21,547 nt of DNA from DASXUC01 sp036505015 (GTDB lineage: Bacteria; Sysuimicrobiota; Sysuimicrobiia; Sysuimicrobiales; Kaftiobacteriaceae), in contig DASXUC010000078.1 in assembly GCA_036505015.1 (NCBI GenBank), positions 1 to 21,547 of the forward strand, in the 5' to 3' direction. The translations under genes were made by a program, and so were the position numbers. Position 1 is the first letter of the stretch. Every line of letters begins with the position of its first letter. The notes below the pieces were generated by a model. The model saw nothing but the letters and a program-made list of their open reading frames with translations, did no database searches and had not been told where the DNA came from. Below, in pieces: positions 1 through 8,190 of the stretch.

Positions 1-302
1 ACCGCGGCGGTGAGGACGAATCGCGAGGCCAGCGCCCGGAGCAGAAACCCCGCCAGCTGCTCCCGCTCCTGCCGCGCATCGAGACGGGGCACGTACCGGG
101 CGATCGACTCGGGCCACCCCAGCGACGTCATCTTCCCGACCAGCCCGCTCAGCGCCAGCAGGACGTTGTACAGCCCGAACTCCACGGTGGGGACGACGCG
201 CACAGCGGCCAGGGCGACCAGCGCCGGCACGCCGTTCACGACCACCCGGTTGAGCAGGGTGAAGTGGATGCCAGCCCGCACGCGCTGGCGGAGTGTGTCC
301 AT
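1..302 (-). CDS. Wzx-like polysaccharide flippase, N-terminal part (cut by window edge)
   Basis: An open frame of 100 codons starts with ATG at 302 and runs off the left edge without a stop. It begins MDTLRQRVRAGIHF and continues with a hydrophobic stretch (about residues 14-40) and a second one (about 45-62). A short charged segment with a GWPESIARYVP sequence follows. This pattern is typical of the first two membrane helices of MOP-superfamily oligosaccharide flippases (Wzx/RfbX type), which move lipid-linked sugar repeat units across the inner membrane. It starts 9 bp after the stop of the kinase/co-polymerase gene, on the same strand, so it is probably co-transcribed with it and with the Wza-like gene. 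No strong Shine-Dalgarno sequence is visible. The family call rests on the N-terminus and context; another polytopic membrane protein (for example a ligase or polymerase) is possible. Confidence 0.6.
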   Translation of the reverse strand, partial: MDTLRQRVRAGIHFTLLNRVVVNGVPALVALAAVRVVPTVEFGLYNVLLALSGLVGKMTSLGWPESIARYVPRLDARQEREQLAGFLLRALASRFVLTAA

Positions 303-311
303 GCGAACGCG

Positions 312-2483
312 CTAGGTTTTTGGCGCGGCCGGGCCGCGGGCGGGCGCCGCAGGCTCCTTGGCCTTGGCCTCGGTGCCACCGGCGTCGGTGTCGTAGTACT
401 CGGAGTACGAGTAGTAGTACGAATGGCCGCGGCTTCGCGGCGGCATCGCGTTGACCACCACGCCCAGCAGCCGCGCGCCGACCGACTCCAGTTGCTGGCG
501 CGCCCGGCGGGCGGCCTCCCGCGGGGTCTTGCTGATATGCACGACCAGCACCACTCCATCCACCGACGGCGCCAGCACGGTGGCGTCGGTAACGGGCAGC
601 ACCGGCGGGGCGTCGAGCACGATCATCTCGGCGCCGTCCGTGCCGTGCTCCAGCAGCGCGCGCATCTTCTGGCTGCCGAGCAGTTCGGCGGGATTCGGGG
701 GCTTCGTTCCGCTGGGAATGATCCACAGGTTCTTCACCGAGGTCTCCTGCGCGGCACCGCCGGCGGGCAGGCCGTCGACGAGCAGCTCGGTCAATCCGAA
801 GGCGGATTTCGGCTGGAATGTCCAGGCCAGGCTCGGCTTGCGGAGGTCGCATTCCACCAGCCAGACCCGCTTCCCCAACTGTGCAAACGCCGCGGCAATG
901 TTGGCCGACGTCGTACTCTTCCCCTCGCCGGGACCCGGGCTGGTGACCTCGATCGTCCGCAGCGGACGGTCCGGACTCATGTACAGCAGACTGGTCCGCA
1001 GGTGCCGGAAGGATTCCGCGAATGGTGATCGGCGCTGCTCTTCCATGATCAACGGGAGCACGTCCGCCCGATTCGTCTTGCGCCACTGCGGGATGACGGC
1101 CAGGACGGGCAACCCCAACTGCCGTTCCACGTCTTCGGGAGACTTGAACGAGGTATCGAGGACCTCCAGGCCGTAGCTGGCCCCGACGCCCAGCAGCAGA
1201 CCCAGCGCCAGACCCAGCAGGACGTCCACCATCGGCCGCGGACTGATCGGGCGGTTGGGCGGCGTCGCCGCATCGACGATGCGGATGTCTCCCACAATCG
1301 ACGCCTCGGCGATCTTGGCCTCCTGCAGTTTCTGGGCCAGCAGCAGGAAGGTCTGCTCGGCCACGCTGACGTCCCGTGTCAACCGCGCGAGCTGGATTTC
1401 TTTCGGCGGCAGCGACCGGGCATCGCGCAGGTACCGGTCGACGATGCTGGCGTATGCACTCTCCCGCGCCGCGAGTGCCTCACGCTGCACCAGCAGGGTC
1501 ACCATCTGGTTTGCGAGCGACTCCCGGACGGGGTTGGCGGCGAGGGTCTGCGTGGAGATCCGCTGCGCGGTGCGGTTCCGCAGCCGCGCCTTGACCTGCT
1601 CGATCTGCGCCTTTACGGCAATGACCTGCGGATGCCGGTCGGTAAACTGCTCGAGCAGTCCGGCCAGCTGGATCTCCAGCTGCGCGAGCTGGGCGCGCAG
1701 CTGGCTGACGACGGGATCCTCGGAGAGGACCGTGGCGCCGAGCACCTGCGGAGACTGGGCCGCCAGCACGACACGCGCCCGGCGCAGACTGGCGTCCACC
1801 GCCAGGCGTTCCGCGGCCGCGACGCGGCGCTGCGCTTCGAAATCCGCCACCTTCTCCACGGCAAGGGTGGTTTGCTCGGACAGCGAGATCTGGCCTCCGG
1901 CCACCTTGTACGCGGCCAGCGCGTTCTCCGCTTCCCGCAGCTGCTGCCCGATCTTGGCCTGCTGTGCTTCGATAAACTGCGCCCCCGCGGACGCCTGAGA
2001 CCGGCGTGCCTGCAGGTCCCAATCGACGAACCCCCTGGCGATGGCATTGGTATTCGCCGCGGCCTGCTCCGGCGTGCCGCCCTCAGCGGTAATAATGATC
2101 ACGTCGGTCCCACGAATGCGCTGCACCTCGAGTCCGTTGCGGAGTTCCGTCCGCGTGCGGTTGGGATGCTCGTTCGCCGGCAGGTACCGCAGGGCGAGAT
2201 CGGCGACGGCGCGGCTCTTCACGATCTCCGCCAGGGTATCCACGACCGTCTGCTGGGTCAGCCCGGTAAAATCCTCGACCAGCAGGGTCTGGGAGGAGCG
2301 GTCGACCACCAATCGCGACGACGCCTGGTACACGGGCGCCGAGGTGACGCTGATCAGTCCGGCGACCAGCAGCCCCGCCGCGGCCGCGGCGGCAACGAGC
2401 CACCAGCGGCGCAGGAGCAGATCGAAGTAGTCCCGCAGGCTTGCCTGCGGGAGGGCCTCATGGGTCAATGGGTGGGAATCCAT
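312..2483 (-). CDS. Wzz/Wzc-type polysaccharide co-polymerase fused to BY tyrosine autokinase
   Basis: This 723-residue inner-membrane protein controls exopolysaccharide chain length and export. It combines a Wzz chain-length domain with a cytoplasmic bacterial tyrosine kinase, the full-length arrangement known from Wzc. TM1 is at about 27-47, a long periplasmic part with coiled-coil heptads lies at about 160-340, the proline-rich NRPISPRP motif is at 410-417, and TM2 is at about 418-438. The kinase has Walker A GPGEGKST (516-523), Walker A' LVECDLRKP (542-550) and Walker B MIVLDAPP (620-627). Six tyrosines lie in residues 689-697, the usual C-terminal autophosphorylation cluster, followed by a Pro/Ala/Lys tail. 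A clear AGGAGAG ribosome site precedes the ATG. The gene lies 13 bp after the Wza-like gene and 9 bp before the flippase-like gene, consistent with one export operon. Confidence 0.95.
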   Translation of the reverse strand: MDSHPLTHEALPQASLRDYFDLLLRRWWLVAAAAAAGLLVAGLISVTSAPVYQASSRLVVDRSSQTLLVEDFTGLTQQTVVDTLAEIVKSRAVADLALRYLPANEHPNRTRTELRNGLEVQRIRGTDVIIITAEGGTPEQAAANTNAIARGFVDWDLQARRSQASAGAQFIEAQQAKIGQQLREAENALAAYKVAGGQISLSEQTTLAVEKVADFEAQRRVAAAERLAVDASLRRARVVLAAQSPQVLGATVLSEDPVVSQLRAQLAQLEIQLAGLLEQFTDRHPQVIAVKAQIEQVKARLRNRTAQRISTQTLAANPVRESLANQMVTLLVQREALAARESAYASIVDRYLRDARSLPPKEIQLARLTRDVSVAEQTFLLLAQKLQEAKIAEASIVGDIRIVDAATPPNRPISPRPMVDVLLGLALGLLLGVGASYGLEVLDTSFKSPEDVERQLGLPVLAVIPQWRKTNRADVLPLIMEEQRRSPFAESFRHLRTSLLYMSPDRPLRTIEVTSPGPGEGKSTTSANIAAAFAQLGKRVWLVECDLRKPSLAWTFQPKSAFGLTELLVDGLPAGGAAQETSVKNLWIIPSGTKPPNPAELLGSQKMRALLEHGTDGAEMIVLDAPPVLPVTDATVLAPSVDGVVLVVHISKTPREAARRARQQLESVGARLLGVVVNAMPPRSRGHSYYYSYSEYYDTDAGGTEAKAKEPAAPARGPAAPKT

Positions 2484-2496
2484 CGCTCTCCTGACC

Positions 2497-3672
2497 TCAG
2501 GGCACCACGCGCTGCAACCCCGACAGAATGTTGAGAATCGATTGGATCGAGCTGAGCCCGCTCTCAGGAATCACGATCACGTCGGCGGGTTCGATCAGAA
2601 AATTGCCGGCCGACCCGCCCCGCTGGACATCGGCGAGGGCGATCGTCATCAGGATCCCGCCGTCAAGCTTCTCCACCTTGGCGCCGGCGGGAGGCCGATC
2701 GATCGTCCCCTTCCGCCGGACCAGGTACACGGTGCGCGCCGTGGCGAAGTTGCGTGAAATCGGACCGCCTGCCATCGCCACGGCCTGCAGCAGCGTGACT
2801 TCTCCCCGGATCACGAATTGGCCCGGGGCCCGCACGTCCCCCAGGACGAAGAACTTGTCGTTGGTCTCCAGCGGAATGATCAGGGTATCGCCGGGTCGGA
2901 TGATCACATTCAACTCCATGTCCTGGCGCAGCAGCAGCCGGTCCAGGCCCAGCGGCTCGCGCTGGCCCGTCCGCCGCACCAACGTGGCCTGCGTGAGCGA
3001 GGCCGCCGGGGTGAGGCCGCCGGCCATCAGCAGCACGTCGAGCACCCGCATCTGACCTCTCAGCCGGTATTGCCCGGGGCGGACCACTTCGCCGACGACA
3101 TTCACAAGATTGAACAGATCTTCGCGGACGACCAGCGTTTCACCGCCGGTCAGCAGGATGTTGGCCGCGGGGTCGCCGGCGAGGACTTTCTCCAGATCAA
3201 TGGGCTGCGGCGGCTCGCCGGAACGCACCAGATGCGCTTCGTGCAGGTCGGCGGCATCCGTCAGCCCGCCGCCCGCCGCGATCAGGTCGAGCAGCCGTGC
3301 GCCGGGCAGGAGCGCGTAGGTTCCCGGCCTCGCGACCTGACCCAGCACGGACACGCTGAGCCGGCGGAACTCCCTGATGGTCACGCTGACCTGGGGGTTG
3401 CGGATGAACGCCGCGTAGGCGCGGGCCAGCTGGGCGGTCAACTGATCCACCGTCAATCCCGCGGCCGCGATCGATCCCACCAGCGGCAGGCTGACCTTCC
3501 CGTCCGGCATGATCGGCACCGTGCGCGACAGCTCCGGGTAGCCGAAGATGGTCACCTCGATGAGATCACCCGGGCCCAGGAGGTAGGGCTGCTGCGCGAT
3601 CGCCGGCGCCGATGTCAGCGCCAGCACGCATGCCAGCATCACCGCCGCCGGCCATGTGCCTCGGAGCATCAT
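2497..3672 (-). CDS. Wza-like polysaccharide export protein (Poly_export + SLBB domains)
   Basis: This 391-residue secreted or outer-membrane protein would form the export channel for the polysaccharide handled by the downstream co-polymerase. A signal peptide spans about residues 1-26 and ends APAIA-QQ. There is no lipobox cysteine, unlike E. coli Wza. The polysaccharide export domain (LLGPGDLIEVTIFGYPELS to about residue 102) is followed by three SLBB-type repeats near 105-150, 190-235 and 273-320, each with a VxGxVxxPGxY/F pattern. The C-terminus is amphipathic, as expected for the outer-membrane helix of this family. Two consecutive ATG codons (3672 and 3669) follow the site GAGGTGAG; the second gives more usual spacing. 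The 155 bp upstream (3673-3827) hold no gene. They contain a locally AT-richer pocket near 3742-3772 that could hold a promoter, but I see no convincing -35/-10 pair. Confidence 0.93.
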   Translation of the reverse strand: MMLRGTWPAAVMLACVLALTSAPAIAQQPYLLGPGDLIEVTIFGYPELSRTVPIMPDGKVSLPLVGSIAAAGLTVDQLTAQLARAYAAFIRNPQVSVTIREFRRLSVSVLGQVARPGTYALLPGARLLDLIAAGGGLTDAADLHEAHLVRSGEPPQPIDLEKVLAGDPAANILLTGGETLVVREDLFNLVNVVGEVVRPGQYRLRGQMRVLDVLLMAGGLTPAASLTQATLVRRTGQREPLGLDRLLLRQDMELNVIIRPGDTLIIPLETNDKFFVLGDVRAPGQFVIRGEVTLLQAVAMAGGPISRNFATARTVYLVRRKGTIDRPPAGAKVEKLDGGILMTIALADVQRGGSAGNFLIEPADVIVIPESGLSSIQSILNILSGLQRVVP

Positions 3673-3827
3673 CTCACCTCTATGACCCGCTCATGGTCGC
3701 GTGTCGCCGTTCGATGGACGGCCAACCACTGTTCCGCGATGGAAACCGAATCGATAAATGCGCGGCAATAAGGACGCGTCAGTGGGTAGTTCTGTGCCGT
3801 CCGTGGACTTCCTCCGAACGTTCAGCA

Positions 3828-5177
3828 TCAGAGCCGCCAGTAGAGCACTCTCCGGCGGACCATCTCCGGCAGCACCCCCTTGATGTCGATGAAGACTCCG
3901 GAGCCGTCGTCGCTGCGGATGAGGCGCGCGAAATCCGCCGCCGGGCGATCGCAAAACACGCGGTGCGCCACGGCCAGGATCACCGCGTCATACTGCTCGC
4001 CGCCGGCGAACGGGTCATCGGCGGCGGGGAGCAGTCCCAGCCGCGCGATGTCCGCGGGCGCCACGAGGGGATCGTAGACGGCGACGGTGAGGTCATGCGC
4101 CTCGAGTTCGCGCACGATGTCGGCCACCTTTGTGTTGCGCGTATCCTTCACGTTTTCTTTGAAGGTCACCCCGAGAATCAGCACCCGTGCACCGCGCACG
4201 ATCCGGCCGGCGCGGATCAGCAGGCGCACGGTTTCCCGGCCGACGTACGAGCCCATGGAGTCGTTGGTGCGGCGCCCGGCCAGGATGACATCGGGGATAA
4301 ATCCGGCTTCCTGCGCTTTGTGCGTCAGATAGTACGGATCGACCGGGATGCAGTGTCCGCCGACGAGGCCGGGTTCAAAGGGCAGGAAGTTCCACTTGGT
4401 GCGCGCCGCCGCCAGGACCTCCTGCGTGTCGAGGCCCAGCCGGTGGAACAGCAGCGACAGCTCGTTCATCAGCGCAATGTTCAGATCACGCTGCACGTTC
4501 TCGATCACCTTGGCGGCCTCCGCGGTCCTGATGTCGGGGGCCTCGTAGACGCCGGCATCCACCACCGCGCCATACAGCCGCGCCAGCGCCGCGGTCGTGT
4601 CCCGGTCCTGCCCGGCGACGACTTTCACGATGCGCTGCAGGGTATGCTCCGCGTCGCCGGGATTGATCCGTTCCGGCGAGTACCCCACGGCGAACCCCTC
4701 GCCGGCGGTCAGGTCCGAGGCCCGCTCGATCACCGGGACGCACACTTCTTCCGTGCAGCCGGGATAGACGGTGGACTCGAACACCACGATCGGCCGGATC
4801 CCGTCACGCCCGCCGTCACGCAGGGCCTCGCCCACGAGTTCGCTGGCCGCGATCAGCGGGCCCAGATCCGGCCGGCGGGCCGCGTCGACGGGCGTGGGCA
4901 CGGCGACGATGTAGACACCCAGACCGCGCAGGGCCGCGGGATCGAATGTCAGCGTGAGCCGGCGGGCCGAGCGCAGGACAGCGCCGTCAACTTCCCCCGA
5001 CCAGTCCCGACCCTCCTGGAGTGCCTGCACGCGGCGGGCATCGATGTCGAATCCCACGGTGGGAACGTGCCGCCCAAACGCGACGGCCAGTTGCAGGCCG
5101 ACGTAGCCAAGCCCGACGACACCGACCGGCTGCGGCACGGTGCGGGAGTCGGTTGCCCGCGCGGAAGGGTCAGTCAT
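3828..5177 (-). CDS. Nucleotide-sugar dehydrogenase (UDP-N-acetylhexosamine 6-dehydrogenase type, WecC/TviB/WbpA-like)
   Basis: This 449-residue NAD-dependent enzyme would oxidise C6 of a UDP-hexose(amine) to the uronic acid, supplying an acidic sugar for surface polysaccharide. The Rossmann motif GLGYVG is at 22-27 and the conserved AEAAKVIENVQRD segment around K223 and N227. The catalytic cysteine is C276 in GGHCIPVDP, and the UDP-binding motif around FKENVKDTRN is at 339-348. AKVIENVQRDLNIALMNE resembles the TviB/WbpA branch more than UDP-glucose dehydrogenase; the substrate is inferred. The frame is open upstream to 5264, but ATG at 5177 is preferred because it forms an ATGA overlap with the PilP-like stop and places the Rossmann motif normally. 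The gene is thus coupled to the pilus operon, although its function fits the polysaccharide genes that follow. Confidence 0.93.
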   Translation of the reverse strand: MTDPSARATDSRTVPQPVGVVGLGYVGLQLAVAFGRHVPTVGFDIDARRVQALQEGRDWSGEVDGAVLRSARRLTLTFDPAALRGLGVYIVAVPTPVDAARRPDLGPLIAASELVGEALRDGGRDGIRPIVVFESTVYPGCTEEVCVPVIERASDLTAGEGFAVGYSPERINPGDAEHTLQRIVKVVAGQDRDTTAALARLYGAVVDAGVYEAPDIRTAEAAKVIENVQRDLNIALMNELSLLFHRLGLDTQEVLAAARTKWNFLPFEPGLVGGHCIPVDPYYLTHKAQEAGFIPDVILAGRRTNDSMGSYVGRETVRLLIRAGRIVRGARVLILGVTFKENVKDTRNTKVADIVRELEAHDLTVAVYDPLVAPADIARLGLLPAADDPFAGGEQYDAVILAVAHRVFCDRPAADFARLIRSDDGSGVFIDIKGVLPEMVRRRVLYWRL

Positions 5178-5692
5178 GGCGTGGTGGACTCCAACTCCAG
5201 AATGACCTCGCCGAGTTGGCCGCGGAGCACCACCCGCCGCGGCTCGATGCGGACGACTGTCCACCCCTCGACCACATCGCCTTCCTTCACTATATAGGCG
5301 GTCTCTTTGCTCTCCAGGACCGCCCGCTTGACCGCACCAAACACGACCCCGGTGAGCTTGAAGGGCGGCGCTTCGACTGCCGGGGCGGGCGGCGCGAGTG
5401 GTGGGGCTCCCGGCGGCTCCGGCAGCGGCGGAGGGGGCAGCGGAACGGCGGGTGGCGGTGGCGAGAGCGACGGCTGCGGGCTGCCTCCGACCTGCGGCGT
5501 AAATGGATCAGCCGGCGCTCCGAGGCCCAACAGTGGATGCAGCGGGCTGAGCGGTGACGCCCGGACCGTGATGTCCGTCGGCAGCAGGGTGATTTGCGCG
5601 GACGATGCTGCTCTGAACGTCCCGGCATACACCCAGGCGGCGACGAACATCGCCAGCCACACCAGGATCCAGACCAGCCTGTCCCGCCGCAT
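5174..5692 (-). CDS. PilP/GspC-like inner-membrane linker protein
   Basis: This 172-residue bitopic protein would connect the inner-membrane assembly platform to the secretin. It has one N-terminal membrane helix (about 7-23), a long Pro/Ala-rich linker (about 66-110), and a small C-terminal beta domain at about 111-168 (FKLTGVVFG, then VKEGDVVEGWTVVRIEP). That domain matches the PilP/GspC homology-region fold in length and pattern. The start ATG overlaps the PilO stop by one base (TGATG), with AAGGAGAA upstream as ribosome site. The stop overlaps the next gene as ATGA. Position directly after pilM-pilN-pilO supports a PilP role. PilP proteins are often lipoproteins, but this one has no lipobox and has a GspC-like signal anchor. 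Sequence similarity alone is weak, so the call leans on architecture and order. Confidence 0.82.
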   Translation of the reverse strand: MRRDRLVWILVWLAMFVAAWVYAGTFRAASSAQITLLPTDITVRASPLSPLHPLLGLGAPADPFTPQVGGSPQPSLSPPPPAVPLPPPPLPEPPGAPPLAPPAPAVEAPPFKLTGVVFGAVKRAVLESKETAYIVKEGDVVEGWTVVRIEPRRVVLRGQLGEVILELESTTP

Positions 5693-6279
5693 CAGCGGTT
5701 CTCCTTCACCGGCGGAGGTGCGGGCACGATCGATGCGGCGGTAATGGCAATCTCCAATGCGCTGCTGTCTTCGCCGCGGGACGCCTCAACCGTGACCAGT
5801 TTCATTGGAATGGAATCGATCGCCCACCGACGCAGAAACCGATTCAGACTCGCGTACGATCCGCGCGCGGTCAGATCGACGGGGATGCGCGTCAGCACGG
5901 CCGGCCCACTGGATTTCTCGGGCCTCCGCGGGCGCTCCATCTCGCCCACCCGAACCGTCAACACCGTGTTGCCGGTCTCGGCCAGCAGCCGCTGCAGTGA
6001 CACCAGCGCGTTCACCGACCGCTGAGGGGTGATGACCTTACTGCGCAGCGCCGCATCCTGCGCCCGGAGACGGCCCAGGACCGTGGCCACGTCACCGGCG
6101 CGATTCGCCGCATCCCGCATGACCGTGAGCTCATTCTGCCGCTGCTCGACGAGTCCGCGCTGGGATGCCAGCGTCGCCGCGAGCGGGCCGATTCCCCACA
6201 GCAGCGCGGCAAGCAGCGCGGCCGGCCACAACGCGTAGAGTAGCAGGTTGCGGTCGCGCGGGGAGAGCGAGCTGATCAT
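5692..6279 (-). CDS. pilO: PilO/GspM-like pilus assembly protein
   Basis: This 195-residue inner-membrane protein would heterodimerise with PilN in the alignment complex of the pilus/secretion machine. It has a short cytoplasmic tail (MISSLSPRDRN), a membrane helix at about 13-35, and a coiled-coil region (about 36-85) rich in Gln, Glu, Arg and Leu. A C-terminal alpha/beta domain covers about 90-185 and includes RIPVDLTARGSYASLNRFL, the ferredoxin-like PilO core. The tail is proline-rich. The start codon forms an ATGA overlap with the PilN stop and the stop overlaps the PilP-like start, so translation is probably coupled. Length matches the family. Confidence 0.85.
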   Translation of the reverse strand: MISSLSPRDRNLLLYALWPAALLAALLWGIGPLAATLASQRGLVEQRQNELTVMRDAANRAGDVATVLGRLRAQDAALRSKVITPQRSVNALVSLQRLLAETGNTVLTVRVGEMERPRRPEKSSGPAVLTRIPVDLTARGSYASLNRFLRRWAIDSIPMKLVTVEASRGEDSSALEIAITAASIVPAPPPVKENR

Positions 6280-6812
6280 CGCGGCGCCACCTGCGCGGCG
6301 ATCGTGGCCTGCGAGACATCGGCCCCCGCCGCGCGGACAGTCTCGGTCAGCACCAGCCGGACGTCGCGCAGGCCGGGCGTGGCCTGGAGGCGCTGAATGA
6401 ACTGCGCGGCCGCCGGCGGCTGCGTCGTGCGCACCGTCACCTCAAGCGCCCCGGTATCGATCACGGAAACCTTGAACAGCCACAGCCCCGGCGGCATCGC
6501 CGCACGCACCGCTTCGAACACATCGATCCACTCCGGCGCGGTAAAGGCGGTCTGCAGGGCGTTGACGTCCCGCCGCAGGCGCTGGATCTGCTGCACGTCC
6601 GAGCGGACGGCGCTCCATCGCGGCTGCAGGGCGGCCGCCTCAGCGTCATAACCGTCCAGCGTGCGCTGCACGAGGAACCACTGCACGCCGATGGCCAGCG
6701 CGAGGGCCAGGACGATCCCACTGACGGCCAGATCAACGGTGGCGACGAGCCGCGCGGTCGTCACCTTCGGCCGGGCCGGACGAAGGGCCGGACGCAGCAG
6801 GTCTACCGCCAC
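6276..6812 (-). CDS. pilN: PilN-like pilus assembly protein (GspL C-terminal equivalent)
   Basis: This 178-residue protein has a short cytoplasmic N-terminus, a membrane helix at about 27-48, a coiled-coil region to about 85, and a periplasmic alpha/beta domain. The N-terminal VDLLRP resembles the INLLP-type peptide by which PilN docks into PilM in characterised systems. The domain segment PPGLWLFKVSVIDTGALEVTV followed by AAQFIQRLQATPGL is the usual PilN ferredoxin-like pattern. The start is GTG at 6812, preceded by AAGGAG at 5-nt spacing, and lies inside the pilM coding end (10-bp overlap). The stop overlaps pilO as ATGA. Confidence 0.87.
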   Translation of the reverse strand: MAVDLLRPALRPARPKVTTARLVATVDLAVSGIVLALALAIGVQWFLVQRTLDGYDAEAAALQPRWSAVRSDVQQIQRLRRDVNALQTAFTAPEWIDVFEAVRAAMPPGLWLFKVSVIDTGALEVTVRTTQPPAAAQFIQRLQATPGLRDVRLVLTETVRAAGADVSQATIAAQVAPR

Positions 6813-7795
6813 GGCGTCTCCTTCGGCTCCGGAACCTGTGAGGCGCGCATGGCCAGCCCCGCCGCGGTCGCCAGCCGCAGCCCAGGAGGCGGCGGGACGG
6901 CAGCGCCGCGTGGCAGCCCGGCGAGGGGATCGATCACGACCGCCGGCGGGAGATCGGCCGCGGCGAAGATCGCGATCGCGTTCGGATCTTCCGCGCCGCT
7001 GCCCGTGAGCACGATCTTGCCGATCTGCGTGCCGGCCTGGGTTTCAAAGAAGCGCACCGATCGGACGACCTCTTCCAGAAGGGTGCGGACGCCTGATGCG
7101 CCGCGCACCGGTCGAGGCAGATCCGGCGCGAGGTCGGCGGCCGGCTCCGCCGTCCCGATCGCGACGGTCCGCGTGAAGACCAGCCCGTGTTCGTCCGACG
7201 CGGTCAGCTCGGCCCAGTGACTCCCGAGGTGGACCAGGAGGATCCCGGGCGGTGCCACTTCCCGCGCGTAGATACGCAGCCGGGCCAGCGGCGCCGCATC
7301 CACCGCGGCCAGCTTCGCGCCGCCGGCTTCGACGGCTCGTCGCAGACCCTCGACGACGTCCGTGCGGGCTGCCACCAGGACGACCTCGATCACCGGCCTC
7401 CCCTGCTCGCTGCGGCGCGTCAGCACGTCAAAGTCCACGGCAGCGGTGTCAAATGGATACGGCAGCAATCGCTCCGCCTCCCATCGCACCGCCCGCAGCA
7501 GATCCTTGGGGGCGAGGTCGGGAAACTGCAGGCGGCGGATGAAACACGCGGCGCCTGATGCGGCCGACACCACCGCCTGGCCCGCGGCGCCGATCGCGGA
7601 AAGCGCACGGCGCACCCCCTCGGCCACGGCCCGATCGTCCCGCACCACGCCGGATGCCACGGCACCGGCGGGCAGCGGCACGGTCGTCCAACGCAGCACG
7701 CTCGTCTCCTGCATCTCCAGCACGGCCACCGTGGAATGCCCGACGTCCAGCCCCACGCCCCGGCCGCCGGTGCTCTCTCGGGACCGGCGCGTCAC
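6803..7795 (-). CDS. pilM: PilM-like actin-fold ATPase of the pilus assembly complex
   Basis: This 330-residue cytoplasmic protein of the FtsA/PilM actin-like family binds the PilN N-terminus and links the ATPase/platform to the inner-membrane complex. The phosphate-1 loop GLDVGHST is at 15-22. The PilM-typical EAERLLPYPFDTAAVDFDVL lies at about 106-125, a degenerate phosphate-2 segment ILLVHLGSHWAELT at about 185-198, and the adenosine loop KIVLTGSGA at about 260-268. The C-terminus ends after a Pro-rich stretch and a short helix. The start is GTG at 7795 in a GTGA overlap with the preceding GspK-like gene. No membrane segment is present, as expected. Confidence 0.9.
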   Translation of the reverse strand: MTRRSRESTGGRGVGLDVGHSTVAVLEMQETSVLRWTTVPLPAGAVASGVVRDDRAVAEGVRRALSAIGAAGQAVVSAASGAACFIRRLQFPDLAPKDLLRAVRWEAERLLPYPFDTAAVDFDVLTRRSEQGRPVIEVVLVAARTDVVEGLRRAVEAGGAKLAAVDAAPLARLRIYAREVAPPGILLVHLGSHWAELTASDEHGLVFTRTVAIGTAEPAADLAPDLPRPVRGASGVRTLLEEVVRSVRFFETQAGTQIGKIVLTGSGAEDPNAIAIFAAADLPPAVVIDPLAGLPRGAAVPPPPGLRLATAAGLAMRASQVPEPKETPWR

Positions 7796-8190
7796 GGCCG
7801 CACCGTCTGGGACCGGACGTGATGTGACACGCGGTCCACGACCAGATCAATCACCACGACGCCGCGGCCCGCACGGCCGGTGATCGCATATTGAATGACC
7901 TCCGCGGTCATCGCCGCGCGGCGGAACAGCGCGCTGCCGGAGCCGACGGCAATCGCACGCCCCGCCGGGGTGATCTCGTCCGCCCGGCCGTCGGCGATCA
8001 TCGCCAGGATTACGGCCGCGCCGGCATCGGCGGCGTAGCGCGCGCGCAGCGATTCTTTCTGCTGCTGCAGCAGCCGAAAGTCATCCGCCACCGCGCTGAG
8101 GACACTCACGATGATCAACGACACGATCACCCATGTGAAGATGACGGAGATCAGAATGACTCCTCGTTCGCCGCCGCGCAGCAATTTCAT
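7792..8190 (-). CDS. GspK/PilX-like minor pseudopilin
   Basis: This 132-residue prepilin-like protein is likely a tip component of the pseudopilus. The N-terminus MKLLRGGERG is followed by a hydrophobic helix (VILISVIFTWVIVSLIIVSVLS) and then by QQQKESLRARYAADAGAAV. That last segment is the characteristic PilX/GspK continuation, in which residues after the helix read as a long amphipathic helix with a YxAxxG pattern. If cleaved after G10, mature residue 5 is Ser rather than Glu; lack of Glu5 is a known trait of GspK. The frame is open upstream to 8412, but ATG at 8190 forms an ATGA overlap with the GspJ-like stop and is the natural start. At 132 residues it is much shorter than classical GspK (about 300) and closer to small PilX-type proteins. 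Confidence 0.8.
   Translation of the reverse strand: MKLLRGGERGVILISVIFTWVIVSLIIVSVLSAVADDFRLLQQQKESLRARYAADAGAAVILAMIADGRADEITPAGRAIAVGSGSALFRRAAMTAEVIQYAITGRAGRGVVVIDLVVDRVSHHVRSQTVRP

Noticed and set aside
3612..5297. Long plus-strand open frame (561 codons) opposite the dehydrogenase
   Set aside because: It is antisense to a clear enzyme gene, has His/Arg/Gly-rich composition typical of GC-rich shadow frames, no ribosome site and no recognisable domain.
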